Shown: in pieces, positions 60,758-64,000 of the stretch
How the letters are laid out: every line of letters starts with the position of its first letter
How positions within the stretch are numbered: position 1 is the stretch's first letter
NCBI GenBank assembly: GCA_018136815.1
Contig: CM030941.1
Coordinates: 610,939 to 674,938 of the forward strand
DNA length: 64,000 nucleotides
Source: Isochrysis galbana
Lineage: Eukaryota; Haptophyta; Isochrysidales; Isochrysidaceae
Direction: 5' to 3'
The notes under the pieces: model-generated
The model's database searches: none
Told to the model about the DNA's origin: nothing
What the model saw: only the letters and a program-made list of their open reading frames with translations
Position numbers and translations under genes: made by a program

Positions 60758-60765
60758 GTGCGTAT

Positions 60766-61836
60766 GTCGCATCCGCGATCGACTCTTTACTGTTAGAATG
60801 GCTGACCAACTGGCTGACCGGCGCTCTTTCGCATAAGAGCCTCTCCCGTCGTGTTTCCTCCTGGCTGTCTCGCCTACTTTGCACGTTCGTCTCCTTGCAT
60901 AATGCCACCGTCTGAGGCCCTCCTTGCTCTTTGCCCTCTCCCCCTCGCTAGTCGCTAGTCCACTAGTGTCCTTCCTAGTCCTAGTCCTCGTCCTCGTTGT
61001 AGTTGTAGGTGTAGGTGTAGGTGTTCGCCGTCAGGGTTAGGGGGACTTTCCCCAGCGCAGGGGCTGCTCTCGGTCATCAGCGTTTTCATTTAGTAAGAGG
61101 TGTTCTGCGATTCCCTCCTTACCTTCTACTTACTACTTATTTTTCGCGCGTAACTGTAAATGTCGATTCGCGATGCTTCACCGTCGGATTGTCCGTCGCA
61201 TCGTGCATCGTCGCTCTCTTGTCGGCTTTCTCTTCCTTGTCTTCCTTGTTTGTTCTCTCTGCTCTATCGGTCCGTGGGGAAGATATGTTAGTGTTGAGAG
61301 TATTGGTGTATTGGTGTGAGGTGTGAGTCTGGTGCGTCTGCCGTCGTCGTTCGTCGTTCGGCGTTCGGCGTTCGGCAGCTTTCTCATCCGATATCGGTCT
61401 GCTTGGTCTTGGTAACCTCTCGTCCCTCGTTCTCGTTCTCGTTCTCGTTCTCGTTCTCGTTCTCGTTCTCGTTCTCGTTCTCGTTCGCTCGTTCTCGCTT
61501 CTCGCCCCGTTCTCATCCTCATTCTCGTTTCGCATGCTTACTTAACACTCAACACTCAACTACTGCCCGGTGGGCATGGCCGCCGCGCTCTGCCGGGCCG
61601 CCTGGAGCACACCGCCTGTTGGGAACGTGGGACCCCCCGCGAGCGAACTCGGCCTTTTGTGAAAGGGGCTCAACAATGACTCAACAGAGAAGAAAATCCT
61701 GTTGAGCCCCCCCCCTCAGACCCTGTTGGCACCTTCAAAATTCAAAATCCCTCTACTCTTCTACTCTTACACTTGCACACCTGTGAGAGGAGTAGTTTAC
61801 ACTTATAACCAGCAGAGGGAGAGGTCTAGTGACCTA
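60766..61836. other. Intergenic with (GTTCTC)n microsatellite
   Basis: TTCTCG/GTTCTC hexamer repeat at about 61428-61500. Begins with an LTR-like word (TGTCGCATCCGCG, 60765) whose partner end was not found. GACTCAACAG at 61678. Upstream region of the SET gene; no other gene. Confidence 0.45.
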
Positions 61837-63021
61837 ATGGCATCTCCATTGGCTGTGCTCTCCCTCGCCGCCTCGGCGATCGTGGCTGGGGGGACGGGGG
61901 TGAGGGGCGTGCCATGCGTGCGCGCATGTGTAGGGGGCGGACCGCCGGTTACTCGCCTCGCCGCTCCCAGGCTTAGTGAGCCGTCCGCGCTGCACGATGC
62001 GACGGTGGAAGACATGGAGAGTGAGGGAGACGGCGGCTGGTGCAGCTTCGCTCAGCGCATGGGCGTCCAGGCGCCCAAACTGAGCGTGCGCGCGACGCTG
62101 GCGGAGGAGCGTGGTAAGGGCGGCGTATTTGCCGCCGAGGACATCGCGGAGCTTGAGGTCATCGCTCGAATCCCGCGCAGCCTCGTCCTCAGCCCAAGTG
62201 CTGAGGCTGTTGCAGCCGCAGCCAATGCGAACGTGCCATCATGGGCAGCGGAACTGACGGCCGAGGCGCTGATCCGCTCCTCCGTACGCTCTTTCAGTCC
62301 TGGTGTATGTGAAGACGGCATCACATGGCAGCACGGTGGTGGATGGGCCACCGATGGAGCTGATCTTGGTAATGAGGATGTTCGTTGGGGCCAGCGAGAT
62401 GTCACGGGCACACTGCTGTCGACTGGCTCGGATAACGACCATAATATATACGCCAAGTTCCGATTCCCTTGCCACCCGGTGATTCACCGAGCTGGCTTGG
62501 GTCTCGCAGCGCTGACAAGGTGCGAAAGCAGCAAGAAGGCGATAGACGCACTCGTTAATCGTGGCAGGTATTACCGTGGGATGGTGGATGCGCTCCTCCC
62601 CTTGATTCCAGAGCCTTCGTCAAGGTGGGAGCGCGGGTCCCTCCGCGAGCGGCGCTCGTGGGACGTGGCTGATACGCTCTCTCGTGTGCTCGCGCGCGCG
62701 ACCGAGCTGCAGCTTGATGGGGCAGAAAATGCCCCACCTACTTGCGTCATCGTGCCTCTTCACGAACGACTTGAGCATTGTGGGACTCGGGGAGAAAATG
62801 CCAAGTTGGTTGGCCGGGACCCGCGCTTGAGTGGAGGCGGCGATCGCGGAACGAACGACGAGGTGCTGCTCGTCGCGACACGTGCGATCAGGAAGGGCGA
62901 AGCCATCACGCGCGACTATGAAGCTGCGCCGCGACTCCCTGAGGACCTGACCAATGGTGCCCTCAGGCTCTTGCTCCAGTTTGGGTTACCACCCTCCGCG
63001 TGGCCCACCCAAAACCTGTGA
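61837..63021 (+). CDS. SET-domain protein, RLSMT/SETD3-like, probably plastid-targeted
   Basis: 394 aa from ATG 61837, intronless. MASPLAVLSLAASAIVAGGT is a signal-type start, followed by a Pro/Arg-rich stretch that could be the plastid transit part. SET N-part: KGGVFAAEDIAELEVIARIP then RSLVLS (G-V-F-A-x2-D-I), typical of the Rubisco large-subunit methyltransferase/SETD3 group. SET C-part: DEVLLVATRAIRKGEAITRD and YEAAPR (K-G-E-x-I-x-x-D-Y). The RFPCHP..H region is where the NHS motif should be but is not clearly conserved. A divergent insertion (about residues 155-215) separates the parts. Lysine or histidine methylation of a plastid protein is inferred. No Rubis-subs-bind domain follows. 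Confidence 0.78.
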   Translation: MASPLAVLSLAASAIVAGGTGVRGVPCVRACVGGGPPVTRLAAPRLSEPSALHDATVEDMESEGDGGWCSFAQRMGVQAPKLSVRATLAEERGKGGVFAAEDIAELEVIARIPRSLVLSPSAEAVAAAANANVPSWAAELTAEALIRSSVRSFSPGVCEDGITWQHGGGWATDGADLGNEDVRWGQRDVTGTLLSTGSDNDHNIYAKFRFPCHPVIHRAGLGLAALTRCESSKKAIDALVNRGRYYRGMVDALLPLIPEPSSRWERGSLRERRSWDVADTLSRVLARATELQLDGAENAPPTCVIVPLHERLEHCGTRGENAKLVGRDPRLSGGGDRGTNDEVLLVATRAIRKGEAITRDYEAAPRLPEDLTNGALRLLLQFGLPPSAWPTQNL

Positions 63022-63513
63022 GCTCATCCTGGCCCGTGGTAATCAATTGCGATCGATTTCTTTGGCGCCCAAGGTTTCCGTCGTCGTATGCTCTCGCCCA
63101 CAACTGATCATGCACAACAATCATAAGGACCTAAGCACCTATTACTTGCCAGCAGCGGCTATAGCAGTCACCGGGCAAGGGTGCAAACGGTAGACGTGCT
63201 TCGTTGCCGGCTGTCCCGTGTGTGACGCTGTGTATTGATGGCGGTTGAGGTGTTCGATGACTGTGGTAATCATGCAGGCAGGGATGTGGGTGTGGGTCCA
63301 ACTCGCCCCTCTAGTTCACCCAATTGCTACCCAATTGGACAATTGGACGGCCATCGTCGGGGCGACAATAGACCTCCAATTGGTGTTGCCGGATATGTAA
63401 CATCGTCGCCCCACGCTCTACGCCCGTAGAACTAGCAACCCTCAAATCGGTTGCTGAACATTTACTTTATAAGGATAATGAGACATGTATACTCTTAGAG
63501 TAGGGGTCATGGC
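63022..63513. other. Intergenic, 3' of SET gene
   Basis: CCCAATTG/CAATTGGA words cluster at 63318-63380. No gene recognised. Confidence 0.35.
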
Positions 63514-63780
63514 CAACTATCGTTAAAACGATCGGGTCATGGAGCGCGCGCCGCTCCCCTCCCCTCCTGCCGCCACCCCCGCCGCGCCGGACGATCAGGC
63601 CATGCATGACGCCGCGCACCTGAAGCGCCCGCGAGAGGGCGCCCCTCTGAAGCAGGTACGCACGAGACTCGTCCCGTGCCGCCCCCGGAGTCCCAAGAAC
63701 CAGCAAGCCCACCATGCGCCAACATGGCCCACACAACCCTCACCTCCTCCCAGCCACCTGTGGCCAGCCACCCAATGAAT
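63514..63780 (+). mobile_element. Hairpin-headed element head, truncated
   Basis: CAACTATCGTTAAAACGATC, then GGGTC and ATG 63539 opening an 79-codon frame (MERAPLPSPPAATPAAPDDQ, ...KRPREGAPLKQV). The body is missing; the dispersed GGACAT repeat follows. Confidence 0.7.
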
Positions 63781-63803
63781 CAAGCCGGCTCCAAGCCAGG
63801 TGT

Positions 63804-64000
63804 CGTTCCGTCAATTGTGGGACATCAGTCGAATTGAGCTATCAAATGTCCATATACAAATCTAGGGATTGATCTATTTTTGGCGACAGAGTGACGAACC
63901 AGCGCCCATTGAGACACCAGCTCCTTTCTCTGCGGTTTACAATTACATAAACATACATTATAAGAGATGTCTCATTGGAAGGGTGTGATGAGTTGCAATC
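63804..64000. repeat. Dispersed GGACAT repeat plus 160-bp repeat unit
   Basis: 63804-63857 is the third copy of the CGTTCCGTCAATT...ATGTCCA repeat. From about 63930 TTTCTCTGCGGTTTACAATT and the next words match the tandem repeat at 11.6-11.9 kb; the copy runs off the window. Confidence 0.8.

Overview
This window reads as nuclear DNA of a unicellular eukaryotic alga. Reasons: GT-AG introns of about 90-330 bp, plus one apparent GC-AG intron, interrupt conserved genes. There is a cytosolic-type ribosomal protein uL16/RPL10 gene and a nuclear tRNA-Leu. Several products carry N-terminal presequences, two of them suggesting plastid targeting. There are ShKT and CDDGG-type secreted repeat proteins. 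DNA is GC-rich, full of polypurine/polypyrimidine tracts and nested transposons. A haptophyte is my best guess (inference from style, not from a marker gene).

Host genes, left to right: plastid-type monothiol glutaredoxin (561-1157, -); stand-alone ACAD10/11-type phosphotransferase (2255-3848, +); small acidic protein inside a MULE-like element (4736-5121, -); chromate transporter (8232-9728, -); four-exon unknown secreted or plastid protein (about 13071-14432, -); AT-rich orphan ORF (14981-15739, -); tRNA-Leu(CAG) (17536-17616, -); GT-A type glycosyltransferase (20018-21058, +); RPL10 (25092-25923, -); small PH-domain protein (31088-31683, -); six-domain ShKT protein (36690-37505, +); ERCC6L2-type SNF2 ATPase (41693-44529, -) divergent from an EamA/DMT transporter (45207-46247, +); CDDGG-repeat/proline-rich type I membrane protein (50449-53103, -); HFTL-repeat protein (55610-56335, +); COQ2 prenyltransferase (58706-60295, -); SET-domain protein (61837-63021, +). 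The genes form no operon and no obvious pathway cluster.

The spaces between genes are dominated by mobile DNA. The most striking is a multi-copy family of retroposon-like elements that I do not recognise. Each begins with a short hairpin (CAACTA...), followed within 4-12 nt by ATG. Full copies encode a protein starting MERA... with a conserved C-terminal domain. They end in a T-tract and are flanked by 16-17 bp target-site duplications (four copies verified by eye). About 12 hairpin heads occur here (7.0, 24.5, 27.2, 27.8, 28.6, 29.1, 38.76, 38.78, 46.6, 48.8, 58.0 and 63.5 kb). Some are short GC-rich derivatives and two form a near-perfect inverted pair (26.5-28.5 kb). Other mobile DNA: two solo LTRs (TG...CA, 5-bp TSD), two hAT-like MITEs (8-bp TSD), a MULE-like TIR element with captured gene, a TIR element nested in a hairpin-headed copy, and two foldback elements.

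Nested insertions give a relative history. A solo LTR sits inside the coding part of a hairpin-headed element at 35-36 kb, with an uninterrupted relative at 57.5 kb. A TIR element sits inside another copy at 46.7-48.0 kb. A full-length copy sits inside the hairpin of an older copy at 38.78 kb. Coordinates of exons come from reading splice sites by eye; no alignment or database search was run.
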